Source of the DNA: UBA2588 sp964343075
Lineage (GTDB): Bacteria > Chloroflexota > Dehalococcoidia > Lucifugimonadales > UBA3495
Assembly: GCA_964343075.1 (NCBI GenBank)
Contig: CAYFGT010000001.1
Location: 103,285 to 167,284 of the forward strand
DNA: 64,000 nt
Reading direction: 5' to 3'
Both the position numbers and the translations under genes were made by a program. Shown here in pieces: positions 52,591 through 62,282 of the stretch. Every line of letters starts with the position of its first letter. Positions within the stretch are counted from its first letter, which is position 1. A model generated the notes under the pieces. The model was not told where the DNA came from, did no database searches, and saw nothing but the letters and a program-made list of their open reading frames with translations.

Positions 52591-53832
52591 TTATGCGTAT
52601 TTTGTGAATATTAGTACCGAGTTATGCCCTCCAAAGCCAAACGAGTTACTCATACATGTATTAATAATCTTTTGTTGGCTTTGGTTTGGTGTGTAGTTGA
52701 GGTCGCAGAGCGGATCAGGTTCTTCAAGGTTGATTGTCGGGGGTATCACTGAATTTTGGATTGCTTGGATGCAAATCGCAGCTTCTAGAGCCCCGCCTGC
52801 TCCCAACAAGTGGCCGGTCATGGATTTTGTCGAACTTATGTTTAGCTCGGATGCTCCTTGTCCCAAAGCTAATTTGATAGCTTTGGTTTCTTGAGTATCA
52901 TTCAGTGGAGTAGATGTCCCATGGGCGTTTAAATAATCTAATTGATCAGGGGTGATATTTGCTGCGTTTAAAGCATTTGTAATTGCTTGTGCAGCTGTTT
53001 GACCCGTTGGGTTAGGTTCGGTAAGGTGATGTGCATCGGAAGATGAGCCGTAGCTGCTCAAGACAGCTAGAGGTTTGGCCCCACGGTTTATAGCATGTTC
53101 TTCACTTTCTAAAACCAACACTGCAGACCCTTCTCCCATTACAAAACCATCTCTTTTGATATCGAATGGCCTACTAGCTTTTTGTGGATCTTCATTAAAT
53201 CTAGATAAAGCTCGGAGGCTATTAAACCCTGCTACCGCAATAGGTGTCAAAGGTGCCTCTGCTCCTCCTGCCAATATTATTTCTGACTGACCAGTTTTAA
53301 TGGATTGCCAAGCCTGTCCAATAGCATCCGCACCTGAAGAACACGAAGAGACCACACAATAATTGGCCCCCAAAGCTCCAGTCATCATCGATACTTGAGC
53401 TGATGCCATATCTCCTAACATCATCGGTATCAAGAATGGAGATACTCTTTTAGGTCCGCGGTCAGATAAAATTTTGTGTTGTTCAGATAAGGTTACTATC
53501 CCGCCTATCCCACTTCCGATTATTACCGACAATTCATATGGTTGGAGGTTTTGTGGGGAAAGGCCAGCAGACTCACAGGCCTCTAAAGCTGCGACGCATG
53601 CGAATTGTGCAAACCGGTCCATTCTCCGGGCGTCTTTTCGGTCTAACTTGTCTTCTGGAATGAAACCTTTTACTTCTGCGCCGAACCTAGTATCGAATCC
53701 TTCAGTATCGAAAGAAGTAAGGAAATCTACTCCGCTGTTACCGTTTATAATATTCTCCCAAGTTTCTACTGTGTTGTGACCAAGAGGATTAATAGTGCCT
53801 ATTCCAGTGATTACTACTTTGGAGTTTTTCAT
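52591..53832 (-). CDS. fabF: Beta-ketoacyl-[acyl-carrier-protein] synthase II (copy 1)
   Basis: A 413-residue condensing enzyme of fatty-acid elongation. The Cys-His-His triad is intact: nucleophile in VVSSCSSGADAIG (about Cys164), His in NAHGTSTPLNDTQE (about 305), His in STKSMTGHLLGAGG (about 341), and NSFGFGGHNSVLIF near the end. It lies 16 bases after a B12-binding radical SAM gene on the same strand and before the DUF4870-like gene. A second fabF lies at 58119. Confidence 0.94.
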   Translation of the reverse strand: MKNSKVVITGIGTINPLGHNTVETWENIINGNSGVDFLTSFDTEGFDTRFGAEVKGFIPEDKLDRKDARRMDRFAQFACVAALEACESAGLSPQNLQPYELSVIIGSGIGGIVTLSEQHKILSDRGPKRVSPFLIPMMLGDMASAQVSMMTGALGANYCVVSSCSSGADAIGQAWQSIKTGQSEIILAGGAEAPLTPIAVAGFNSLRALSRFNEDPQKASRPFDIKRDGFVMGEGSAVLVLESEEHAINRGAKPLAVLSSYGSSSDAHHLTEPNPTGQTAAQAITNALNAANITPDQLDYLNAHGTSTPLNDTQETKAIKLALGQGASELNISSTKSMTGHLLGAGGALEAAICIQAIQNSVIPPTINLEEPDPLCDLNYTPNQSQQKIINTCMSNSFGFGGHNSVLIFTKYA

Positions 53833-53848
53833 GAGATCCAGAAGACTT

Positions 53849-55621
53849 TTAAGATGATTCCGTTTGTGGTTTCGAATCAGTCATCAAAGAGCCAAGCAGT
53901 ACGTCTAACTCTGATACGGTATTTTGCAAAATAGAAGCGTCTGGTGTAGTACCGTCTTTGGAAGTTTCAGCTAGGTCTTTGTAAAGCCTGTTAACTTCTA
54001 GTAACTTGGCTGATATGTTTTCAGACAATTCAGTCCTGGCATTAGATAAAGGTTGACTTGCTGCTCTTAGGTTGTCCAGTAAAGTTTCTATGGTTTTACC
54101 AGATATCGCATTACTTACGTCAGCCGATTCACGGACAAGTTCGGATAATTCACCTATTCGGGCTCCTATAGAATCACTTAAATCTCTGCCCGTTGCGGCT
54201 AATCTCATTCGGTATGTGCGCAGCATCCTAAATATGCGACCATACAGGTTGTCAATGGATCTGAGCTTAGCAGAATATTTTTCGAATAATTCTTCGCTTT
54301 CTTGCATTGACCATCTTTCGTCGTAATGTACAAATCTTCTACCTGTGTACAAATGATAAGGTCTCATTTCTCCTTCTTTTAGCAATTCCCCTTTTTCGTT
54401 TAATGGTTGCAGGTCTGTCCAGTTTGATGTGGCAGGCAAAGGGGTTAGGAGGTTAGCCGTCTGATAATTACTGACTTCTGTGACCCAATCAGCGAGGCTC
54501 ATGATGCTATCTTCGGTGTCATATGGTAATCCGATAATAGTCATTGCCACTACACTGAACCCCATTCCGTTCAAAGTGGTTAGGTCAGTGTGCATTTGTC
54601 CAGGGTCTTGTCTTTTTCGTACCAGCTTAAGATTTTCTGCGTTGTCCGATTCGACACCCAGGTATAGCATTTTTATATTGGCGTCTTGCATGGCATTCGC
54701 TAACTCCATATCTTGGCCGACTTCTGCCCTCGCTTGACATATCATATACATGTTGTCCGTGTGGCCTTTCCAATTTTGTAACCTAGCAAGCCTTTCATCT
54801 CTAAATTTTGTAGCTCTTAATGGTGGTGCATGTAGGTCATCAGATATGAATATGCTAATATTGCCATTTTGACCTTTGTGGATTAGTCCGTCTTCTGCTA
54901 GCTCACGTATTTGATCGATTCGTTTGATCTCTGTTTCACGACTTATGAGTCTGTACCCTAAGAATTGTTGTATAACTTGGCAGTAAGAACAGTTTTCCGT
55001 ACAACCTCTGGTGGTCTCAAGCACTCCACCGGTTAAAGGTGTTTGAGGAGTTAAATCTTTAATGGATCTATAGTCGGGTAGCTCGGCAAAATCCGGCGCT
55101 ACCAAGCCTCTTCTAGGGGTTTGAATCAGTTGCGCGATCTTATCACCTTTTAGGAAAGTTATTCCTGGAATCTTCTCCAGATAAGATTCTTTTTGAGGAG
55201 AGTTGTTTACTAACACATCGCATAACTGCCCGATGATATCTTCGCCTTCCCTGTTTACAATCACATCGAATGATCCGAATTTAAAAGCTTCCTCTGGGAG
55301 AGGGCTCATCTGTGGCCCGCCTCCTATAATAATCAGGTTGGGATGGTACTGTCGAGCCTCTCGGCTAATCTGGAAGGCCCTAGGAGTCTCATTGATTAAT
55401 GCGGTAACCATCAATATGTCCACTCCGTCTAGATCTTTGTTAGGGTCCATTAATCCAGATCGATCTTCAAACCAAATGCTTCTGTCGTATAAATAGTCGC
55501 CGTCCCATTGTGCTAATGCAGCTGATAGAAACAGCATGCCTTGACGAGGTATGGCCATATATTCAAAGTTCCCTCCAGCAGAGGCTGGTTGAACCATTAC
55601 AACTTTTTTAATTTTACTCAT
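53849..55621 (-). CDS. B12-binding domain radical SAM protein, unknown substrate
   Basis: A 590-residue enzyme with an N-terminal cobalamin-binding domain (about 1-140, VMVQPASAGGNFEYMAIP and IIIGGGPQMSPLPEEAF) and a radical SAM core whose CxxxCxxC is Cys207, Cys211, Cys214 in TTRGCTENCSYCQV. The SAM-site GE-like and LYLGVESDNAENLKLVRK segments follow. The C-terminal 120 residues form a predicted helical coiled-coil-like tail (LSDSIGARIGELSELV and similar). Members methylate or rearrange unreactive carbons. Substrate unknown; position directly upstream of fabF suggests a lipid or acyl substrate, which is inference. Confidence 0.88.
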   Translation of the reverse strand: MSKIKKVVMVQPASAGGNFEYMAIPRQGMLFLSAALAQWDGDYLYDRSIWFEDRSGLMDPNKDLDGVDILMVTALINETPRAFQISREARQYHPNLIIIGGGPQMSPLPEEAFKFGSFDVIVNREGEDIIGQLCDVLVNNSPQKESYLEKIPGITFLKGDKIAQLIQTPRRGLVAPDFAELPDYRSIKDLTPQTPLTGGVLETTRGCTENCSYCQVIQQFLGYRLISRETEIKRIDQIRELAEDGLIHKGQNGNISIFISDDLHAPPLRATKFRDERLARLQNWKGHTDNMYMICQARAEVGQDMELANAMQDANIKMLYLGVESDNAENLKLVRKRQDPGQMHTDLTTLNGMGFSVVAMTIIGLPYDTEDSIMSLADWVTEVSNYQTANLLTPLPATSNWTDLQPLNEKGELLKEGEMRPYHLYTGRRFVHYDERWSMQESEELFEKYSAKLRSIDNLYGRIFRMLRTYRMRLAATGRDLSDSIGARIGELSELVRESADVSNAISGKTIETLLDNLRAASQPLSNARTELSENISAKLLEVNRLYKDLAETSKDGTTPDASILQNTVSELDVLLGSLMTDSKPQTESS

Positions 55622-55715
55622 AATTCTCTTTAGTTTTGTGTTGGTTTAATTATTATATTAAATGCGGGACATATTATATACTATACATTGCAAATTTTGT
55701 TAATGTTTTATGCCA

Positions 55716-55729
55716 TTTCATATATGAAA
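55716..55729. promoter_or_regulatory. Palindrome in the divergent radical SAM / epimerase gap, possible operator
   Basis: TTTCATATATGAAA is a perfect 14-base palindrome. It is overlapped by a wider AATGTTT (55703-55709) / AAACATT (55727-55733) repeat. A TACAAT follows at 55733-55738 as a possible -10 for the plus-strand gene, so a bound dimeric repressor could act here. Confidence 0.35.
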
Positions 55730-55780
55730 CATTACAATAACAGGATGCTACTAAAGGTAAATTGTTGGTAGGAGAGTGAC

Positions 55781-56716
55781 TTGATTCTAGTAACTGGCGC
55801 GACAGGCTTCATTGGCACAGAAGTTGTTAGGCGACTAAGTGACGAAGGGATTCGGTACAAGTGCTTGGTCAGGACGCCTGGAATGGAGAATAAAATACAA
55901 TCCTTTAATCCTCAAATTCATTACGGAGACCTATTGAATCCCAACAACCTTAGATTTATTTTCAAAGATGTAGATACTATTGTCAACGTTGCTGGAACTT
56001 TGCCATTTGGTGATACTTCAGAAGGTTACAGGAGAAAAAATGTTGGATCCGCCGTTAATTTAGTAGAAGCGGCTGAGCAATCAGGAGTGAAAAAAATAGT
56101 ACATGTAAGTGCTGTTGGCAGCTCTGAAGATAATACGAACCCGTTTTTGAGAAGTAAATATCTTTCGGAGAACGTAATCACTAGAAGTGCTATAAACACG
56201 ATAGTTTTGAGACTACCTCATGTTTTCGGTGCTAATGATTCATTTACCAATTACTGTGCAGCATTGATGAAAATTTTACCTTTCAGATTATTATATGGAG
56301 ATCCGGAAAATATTCTTCAACCTATTCATGTATCGGATGTGGCTAATTGTATTGTGCAATCTTCGGTGCGTGACGACAAAGTTGGTGCAACTTTTGATTT
56401 GGTAGGCCCAGAGTCAATTTCCTATATGGATTTATTTACAGCTGTAAAAAATCGATTTCCTGCTAACAAATTACCATTCAACCCAGTTATTGAAGTACCG
56501 GAGATAGTTTCTAAAATATTTTCGTCGTTATGGTCTAGTTACAGTCCACTAAGCTTTTCATTTGGGCAGTACATGTCCTCGAATATGACTTCAACAGAAA
56601 TGCTAATCGAAGATTTGTTTGGTTTTAAGCCTAAGTTTTTATTCAATAATATCCAACATGTACAAAGGATCACATATAAAAGAGCTTTGATGGTTTTATT
56701 TGGAGAAAAACCATGA
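55781..56716 (+). CDS. NAD(P)-dependent epimerase/dehydratase (SDR, NDUFA9-like)
   Basis: A 311-residue atypical short-chain dehydrogenase. The nucleotide-binding loop is LVTGATGFIGTEVVRRL (3-19) and VNVAGTLPFGDTS follows. The usual YxxxK catalytic pair appears altered: the corresponding stretch is FLRSKYLSENVI, with Lys but Tyr shifted. This pattern is typical of NDUFA9/SDR_a5-type proteins, which often bind NADPH without classical activity. It starts at TTG 55781, preceded by TAGGAGAG. It is divergent from the radical SAM gene, and its stop precedes folC. Confidence 0.82.
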   Translation: MILVTGATGFIGTEVVRRLSDEGIRYKCLVRTPGMENKIQSFNPQIHYGDLLNPNNLRFIFKDVDTIVNVAGTLPFGDTSEGYRRKNVGSAVNLVEAAEQSGVKKIVHVSAVGSSEDNTNPFLRSKYLSENVITRSAINTIVLRLPHVFGANDSFTNYCAALMKILPFRLLYGDPENILQPIHVSDVANCIVQSSVRDDKVGATFDLVGPESISYMDLFTAVKNRFPANKLPFNPVIEVPEIVSKIFSSLWSSYSPLSFSFGQYMSSNMTSTEMLIEDLFGFKPKFLFNNIQHVQRITYKRALMVLFGEKP

Positions 56717-56732
56717 TAACGGATTCTACTGT

Positions 56733-58085
56733 ATGAATTACGATGACGCTTTACAGCGGTTGATGTCTCTTATAGATTTGGAACGAACTGACTTTTCAGG
56801 GCCTCGACAAAAAAATATATATGATTTGTCGAGAATAAGACATTTTCTTGAATTCCTAGGAAACCCCCATCGTTCCATTCCTTGCCTGCATATTGCAGGG
56901 ACGAAAGGTAAGGGTAGTGTGTCAGCGATTTGCGAATCTATATTAAGAGCTTCAGGCCTAAGGACGGGTTTCTTTTCTTCACCGCACCTACATTCATTTA
57001 CAGAACGCCTTCGTGTAGATGGTGAACCTATTTCGCAAGAGAAATTCACAGAGTATTTCATAGACATGTGGAACAAACATGAAGAATGGTCACATCACTA
57101 TAACCAAAAATTGACTTTGTTTGAATATATAACTGCTTTAGCGTTTCTTGCATTTAAATCGGAGCGGGTTGATGTGAATATCATAGAAGTAGGCTTAGGC
57201 GGCAGATTGGACGCTACTAATGTGGTCACTCCCGAAGTGTCAATAATCACTGCAATTGGATACGATCATACTCATATTTTGGGCACGCAAATCGAGTCAA
57301 TAGCACGGGAAAAAGCTGGGATTATAAAGAAAGGAGTTCCTGTAATTATAGGGCATCAATTATATGAAATTGAACGTGTGATTGAATCCGTTGCCCGTGA
57401 GACGACTTCGGCTTATATAAAGGTTGCAGATATTAGTTCTTATCAATTTCGAAAAATAGAAAACGGAAAGCAATATATAACAGTTACTACCCCGTTGTAT
57501 AGAGGGTGTTTGGATACTGCGCTATTGGGGTATCATCAAGCCCAGAATATTCTTACAAGCATTACTAGTATTAATGAATTACGGCGGCAAGGATGGGAAA
57601 TAACTGATTCGAATATTGAAGTTGGAGTAAGGCAGGTATCCTGGCCTTGCAGGCTAGAACTGATAGAAATTGATTCCCAACGGATCGTTCTAGATGGTGC
57701 ACACAATTATGATTCTATTAAATTGATTTTGGATTCCATGAAGAATTTATTTCAATATGACAAATTAGGTATTATATTAGGATTATCTAAAGATAAGGAT
57801 GTATCTGGAATATGTGAGTTAATCATCGAGCATAACCCAGAATTTATTCATATTATAAAAAGTCGCCATCCAAAGTCTGCCGATCCGGATTACATTTATG
57901 ATTATTTCCCAAGTGATATGTCAAATGTCAAAATATTTAATAAAATCAATGAATCTGTATCTATACTTAGAGATAATTTAGGTCCAGATGGTCTTATCCT
58001 ATCAATAGGATCATTGTTTTCATCTGCTGAAGTTAGAGAATATGTGTTAGGGATAGAACCAGAACTGTATGAAGCTAATGTATGA
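56733..58085 (+). CDS. folC: Folylpolyglutamate synthase / dihydrofolate synthase
   Basis: A 450-residue Mur-ligase-family enzyme that adds glutamate to (dihydro)folate. IAGTKGKGSVSAICESILR is the P-loop, FSSPHLHSFTERLRVDGEPI and IIEVGLGGRLDATNVV are the FolC blocks, ITAIGYDHTHILG follows, and the C-terminal domain starts near ELIEIDSQRIVLDGAHN. ATG 56733 opens MNYDDALQRLMSLIDLE, typical for the family; a TTG at 56700 would overlap the preceding gene. Confidence 0.94.
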   Translation: MNYDDALQRLMSLIDLERTDFSGPRQKNIYDLSRIRHFLEFLGNPHRSIPCLHIAGTKGKGSVSAICESILRASGLRTGFFSSPHLHSFTERLRVDGEPISQEKFTEYFIDMWNKHEEWSHHYNQKLTLFEYITALAFLAFKSERVDVNIIEVGLGGRLDATNVVTPEVSIITAIGYDHTHILGTQIESIAREKAGIIKKGVPVIIGHQLYEIERVIESVARETTSAYIKVADISSYQFRKIENGKQYITVTTPLYRGCLDTALLGYHQAQNILTSITSINELRRQGWEITDSNIEVGVRQVSWPCRLELIEIDSQRIVLDGAHNYDSIKLILDSMKNLFQYDKLGIILGLSKDKDVSGICELIIEHNPEFIHIIKSRHPKSADPDYIYDYFPSDMSNVKIFNKINESVSILRDNLGPDGLILSIGSLFSSAEVREYVLGIEPELYEANV

Positions 58086-58118
58086 TGGGACGATTATAAA
58101 AGGAGATGTTTTAAAGTA

Positions 58119-59363
58119 GTGGAATCTAAACGAGTAGTGATTACTGGGCAAGGAGCAGTGAGTCCTAACGGGCTTTCTGTTACAGAATTCTGGAGTAATT
58201 TGGTAAAAGGAGTATCAGGTATTGGTCCCATGACTTTATGCGATCCTACGGAATATACGTGCCAAATCGCTGGTGAAGTAACAGAATTTGACCCACTTGT
58301 TGCGATTGATCCTAAAGAGGCAAGAAGGATGGCTCGATTTTCTCAATTGGCAGTTGTAGCCGGGAAAGAAGCACTACTGGATTCCGGCTTGAATTTGATG
58401 GGCACAGATAGTTATAGAGTAGGCGTGATTTTAGGGAATGGGAATGGGGGATTTCCAACATTAGAGGCAAATAGCAGGATCCTTTCATCACGTGGTGGTA
58501 TGAAAATGTCTCCTTTCTTTTTTCCGATGGTTTTACCGAACATGGGTACTGCAAACCTTAGCCGTTTTCTGGGTGCGCAAGGTTACAGTTCAACCGCGGT
58601 TACTGCCTGCGCGGCTTCTAACCAAGCAATAGGGGAAGCGTTTAATGTAATTCGTGCTGGAGTAGCTGATGTAATGTTCACAGGAGGTACAGAAGCCGGA
58701 ATAAGTGAACTGGGCTTAGGTGGATTTGCTGTTATGAAGGCATTAACAACTCAAAATGCAGAACCTGAAAAAGCTAGTAAACCTTTTGACTCCAAACGTG
58801 ATGGATTTGTACCAGCTGAAGGATCTGGAATCATTGTCCTCGAAGAATTAGAACATGCTCTTCAGAGAGAGGCTAAGATATTGGCAGAAATTAAAGGATT
58901 CGGATGCACCTCTGATGCATCGCATCTTGTACAACCGAAAGAAGATGGATCGTCTGCTGCACAGGCTATTGAATTAGCATTGTTAGATGCTGGAATAAGT
59001 AAAGATAAGATTGATTACATAAATGCTCATGGTACATCGACCCCGTTAAATGATATGGTTGAAACTCGTGCCATTAAACGAGCGTTTGGCGAACACGCAT
59101 ATAAAATTCCTGTTAGTTCAACTAAATCAATGATTGGCCACTCATTAGGAGCGTCTGGCTCTTTGGAAGCGATTGCTTGTATCAATTCAATAATCGATGA
59201 CAGAATTCATCCTACGATCAACTATGAAGATGCAGATCCTGAGTGTGATTTGGACTATGTGCCTAATACAAGTAGATCTGTTCCGGTTAAAGCAGTTTTG
59301 TCCAATGCTTTTGGGTTTGGAGGCCAAAACGCATGTATCGTATTCACTTCATACGAAGCGTGA
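58119..59363 (+). CDS. fabF: Beta-ketoacyl-[acyl-carrier-protein] synthase II (copy 2)
   Basis: A 414-residue condensing enzyme. The nucleophile lies in TACAASNQAIGEAF (about 163-176), His in NAHGTSTPLND (about 305), His in STKSMIGHSLGASG (about 342), and NAFGFGGQNACIVF near the end. Compared with copy 1 the Cys motif differs (VTACAASN versus VSSCSSGA) and the overall sequences are clearly divergent, so the two probably differ in chain-length or substrate preference rather than being a recent duplication. It starts at GTG 58119 with AGGAG 13 bases upstream. Confidence 0.92.
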   Translation: MESKRVVITGQGAVSPNGLSVTEFWSNLVKGVSGIGPMTLCDPTEYTCQIAGEVTEFDPLVAIDPKEARRMARFSQLAVVAGKEALLDSGLNLMGTDSYRVGVILGNGNGGFPTLEANSRILSSRGGMKMSPFFFPMVLPNMGTANLSRFLGAQGYSSTAVTACAASNQAIGEAFNVIRAGVADVMFTGGTEAGISELGLGGFAVMKALTTQNAEPEKASKPFDSKRDGFVPAEGSGIIVLEELEHALQREAKILAEIKGFGCTSDASHLVQPKEDGSSAAQAIELALLDAGISKDKIDYINAHGTSTPLNDMVETRAIKRAFGEHAYKIPVSSTKSMIGHSLGASGSLEAIACINSIIDDRIHPTINYEDADPECDLDYVPNTSRSVPVKAVLSNAFGFGGQNACIVFTSYEA

Positions 59364-59375
59364 AAACAAAGTAAA

Positions 59376-59404
59376 TTGACGGCATATTGGGAGTGCCATA
59401 CAAT
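59376..59404 (+). promoter_or_regulatory. alaS promoter
   Basis: TTGACG at 59376-59381, a 17-base spacer and TACAAT at 59399-59404, 40 bases before the alaS GTG. It is one of the best promoter matches in the window. Confidence 0.6.
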
Positions 59405-59444
59405 CTTATGACTACATTTTAAAACGATTTATAGAAGGTCAATA

Positions 59445-62282
59445 GTGAAAAGCTCCCAAATCCGAGAATCATACATAAAATATTTTGAACAGCAGGGTCA
59501 TGTCAATGAGCCGAGCGCGTCTCTTATCCCTTCTGGAGATCCCACGCTATTGTTTACTAGTGCAGGTATGGTGCCCTTTAAAGCTTATTTTATGGGAGAG
59601 CAGGTACCACCATCTACTCGTATGACTAGCATTCAAAAAAGTTTTCGGACTACAGACATAGATGAAGTCGGAGATCACAAACATCTTACATTTTTCGAAA
59701 TGTTGGGAAATTTCAGCTTCGGTGATTATTTTAAATACGAGTCTATTACTTATGCATGGGAGGTATGCACGAAAGTGTTTGGCCTTGAGCCCGATAAATT
59801 TTATGTGACGGTCCATCTTGATGATGATGAGGCTTACAATTTTTGGCGAGACAAGATTGGCATTCCTGTTGATAAGTTATATAGATATGGAAGCAAAGAT
59901 AATTGGTGGGGACCGGCGGGAGAAGAAGGCCCAACGGGTCCTTGCTCAGAGCTACATTATGACACTGGTCCTGAGAAAGGTTGTGGTCAATTACTCAGTG
60001 TAGATACACTAACAGGTTTTGAAAGAAAACAAGATAACGGTGAATTAGTGGAATGGGATGCTGGCTGCCACCCTAATTGTGACAATTGTGAGAGGTTTGT
60101 GGAACTTTGGAACTTGGTGTTTACTCAGTTTTATCAAGACCCTGAAGGAACAAGAACTGATTTACCATCTCCCAATATTGATACAGGGATGGGATTAGAG
60201 CGAGTGACAGCTATATTGCAAAATAAAAGTAATGTTTACGAGACAGATTTGTTTTCGCCCATAATCAACACAATAGAAACTCTAACGGGTAAAAAATATG
60301 GATCAGATGAATCGACTGATTACTCTCTTAGGGTAGTTGCGGAACATGGAAGAGCGGCTACATTTTTGATTGGCGATGGAGTGATTCCCGGTAATGAAGG
60401 AAGAGGTTATGTACTGAGACGAGTGATAAGACGGGCAATAAGGCATGGCAGACTATTAGGCCTAATGGATCCGTTTATGGCAGAGATCGTTGAAAGTGTC
60501 ATCAATAATTTTGGAGAGATATATGCGGAGCTAATCGAACAAGAGTCTTTTATCGCGACTGTCGTAGGCAATGAAGAAGAACGATTTGGACTGGCATTGC
60601 AAAATGGTCTCCCTATATTGGAGGATGGATTTATTAAGGCTCGGACCTTGCTTGAAGTTAGAGATAATGGCATTGGACTCAAAGAATTACTCGATAGTCA
60701 TAAGGTAAACATACCAGATGCGATTTTAGACCGTCTGACTCCAGTATATGAGGGCATTGAATCTTCTAGTGGTTTATATAGGACATTGTCAGGTATAGAG
60801 ATATTCATTCTATATGATACCTATGGCTTCCCCCCAGAATTAACTGCAGAAATATGCGAAACTCACGGATTTGTTGCTGACCTACCAGCTTTTGATGAAG
60901 AAATGGATTATCAGAAAACGATTGCACGTAGTGTTGAGTCATTCACTGGAGATATGGCAATTGTTAATGATGTAGAGAACTTAGATTTGGAATCAACAGT
61001 ATTTTATGGTTACGAAGAAATTCGTACCGATACAGAAATATTAGCGATCTTAACCGAGCATGGTTCTCAACCTAGTTTGGACTCAGGCAAAACAGGAAGG
61101 ATTATACTGGCCAGTACAGTGTTTTATGCCGAAGGAGGAGGGCAAGTAGGAGATAAAGGTTATATAAAGACCTCTGATGGACTGTTTCAAGTGCAAGACA
61201 CAAAAGTATTGGTAGCAGGTATAACAGAGCATATAGGGACAGTTATTTCCGGACAGATTAAAGTGTCACAAATTGCGTCTTGTGAAATTGACGTGGTCCA
61301 CCGGTTAGGAACTTCTACAAATCATAGTGCAACGCACATGATCCATGCAGCATTGAGGAAAGTATTGGGAAGCCACGTCAAACAAGCAGGTTCCTTGGTT
61401 TCGGCAGACAGATTGAGATTTGACTTTAGCCATATTGGACCAATGGATCCTAATGAAATTGATCAGACTCAGCGTATGGTTAATGCAAACGTTAGAGCCA
61501 ATCTTAATGTTTCTGTTGAAGAGTCATCTTATGCAGATGCGTTATCCAGTGGAGCTTTAGCATTTTTTGATGATCGTTACGGAGAAAATGTTAGGGTTGT
61601 TTCTATGAAAGATCCGTATTCAGGAGATAACTTTAGTAATGAAGTATGTGGAGGTACTCATGTATCAGCTTCTGGTTCAATTGGTACTGTGCTGATCCTC
61701 GGCGAATCTGGTGTCGGCAGTGGGATGAGAAGAGTTGAAGCGATTACCGGAATTCAAGCAGAGATGCTGATGTCTGAAAAATTCACTTTGCTGGATGGCA
61801 TAGCGAATCGTTTCCAAACTCCTATATCGGATTTGGAAAATAGAATCGAGCAGTTTATTGATGAAAGAGACACCTTAAAGGAATCATTAGAGAGTTTACA
61901 AAAACAAGAAACTTACCAACAAGCTGAACAACTGTTATCTAAGCTTGTTGAAATTCAAGGAATGAAAGTTTTGGCGGAATTAGTAAACGCTAATTCTGTC
62001 GACGATCTCAGGAGCATGTGTGACACCATAAAAAATACGATTAAAGATGTCATGATTATTCTAGGAGCTAATATTTCGGGATCTCCTGTAGTTGTTGTAA
62101 TGTGCACTGAATCTTCTAAAACTAAAGGATTTAGAGCAAATGAAATGGCTTTGCACCTGGGTAAAATTATAGAGGGTGGCGGAGGAGGAACTCCAGACTT
62201 TGCTCAAGCTGGAGGAAAGAGGACTGATCTCTTACCTAGTGTTATAGCTGAAAGTTTAGCTTATATAAAATCGCAATCATGA
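59445..62282 (+). CDS. alaS: Alanine-tRNA ligase
   Basis: A 945-residue class II synthetase. The catalytic domain contains TSAGMVPFKAYFMG, FRTTDIDEVGDHKHLTFFEM, the MLGNFSFGDYFK block and GMGLERVTAI. The editing domain has the zinc site HSATHMIHAALR with CGGTHVSASG, and a C-terminal C-Ala region has GGGGGTPDFAQAGG. It is longer than many AlaRS (about 875), with an extra segment around 370-430. GTG start at 59445. The end overlaps ruvX as ATGA. Confidence 0.97.
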   Translation: MKSSQIRESYIKYFEQQGHVNEPSASLIPSGDPTLLFTSAGMVPFKAYFMGEQVPPSTRMTSIQKSFRTTDIDEVGDHKHLTFFEMLGNFSFGDYFKYESITYAWEVCTKVFGLEPDKFYVTVHLDDDEAYNFWRDKIGIPVDKLYRYGSKDNWWGPAGEEGPTGPCSELHYDTGPEKGCGQLLSVDTLTGFERKQDNGELVEWDAGCHPNCDNCERFVELWNLVFTQFYQDPEGTRTDLPSPNIDTGMGLERVTAILQNKSNVYETDLFSPIINTIETLTGKKYGSDESTDYSLRVVAEHGRAATFLIGDGVIPGNEGRGYVLRRVIRRAIRHGRLLGLMDPFMAEIVESVINNFGEIYAELIEQESFIATVVGNEEERFGLALQNGLPILEDGFIKARTLLEVRDNGIGLKELLDSHKVNIPDAILDRLTPVYEGIESSSGLYRTLSGIEIFILYDTYGFPPELTAEICETHGFVADLPAFDEEMDYQKTIARSVESFTGDMAIVNDVENLDLESTVFYGYEEIRTDTEILAILTEHGSQPSLDSGKTGRIILASTVFYAEGGGQVGDKGYIKTSDGLFQVQDTKVLVAGITEHIGTVISGQIKVSQIASCEIDVVHRLGTSTNHSATHMIHAALRKVLGSHVKQAGSLVSADRLRFDFSHIGPMDPNEIDQTQRMVNANVRANLNVSVEESSYADALSSGALAFFDDRYGENVRVVSMKDPYSGDNFSNEVCGGTHVSASGSIGTVLILGESGVGSGMRRVEAITGIQAEMLMSEKFTLLDGIANRFQTPISDLENRIEQFIDERDTLKESLESLQKQETYQQAEQLLSKLVEIQGMKVLAELVNANSVDDLRSMCDTIKNTIKDVMIILGANISGSPVVVVMCTESSKTKGFRANEMALHLGKIIEGGGGGTPDFAQAGGKRTDLLPSVIAESLAYIKSQS

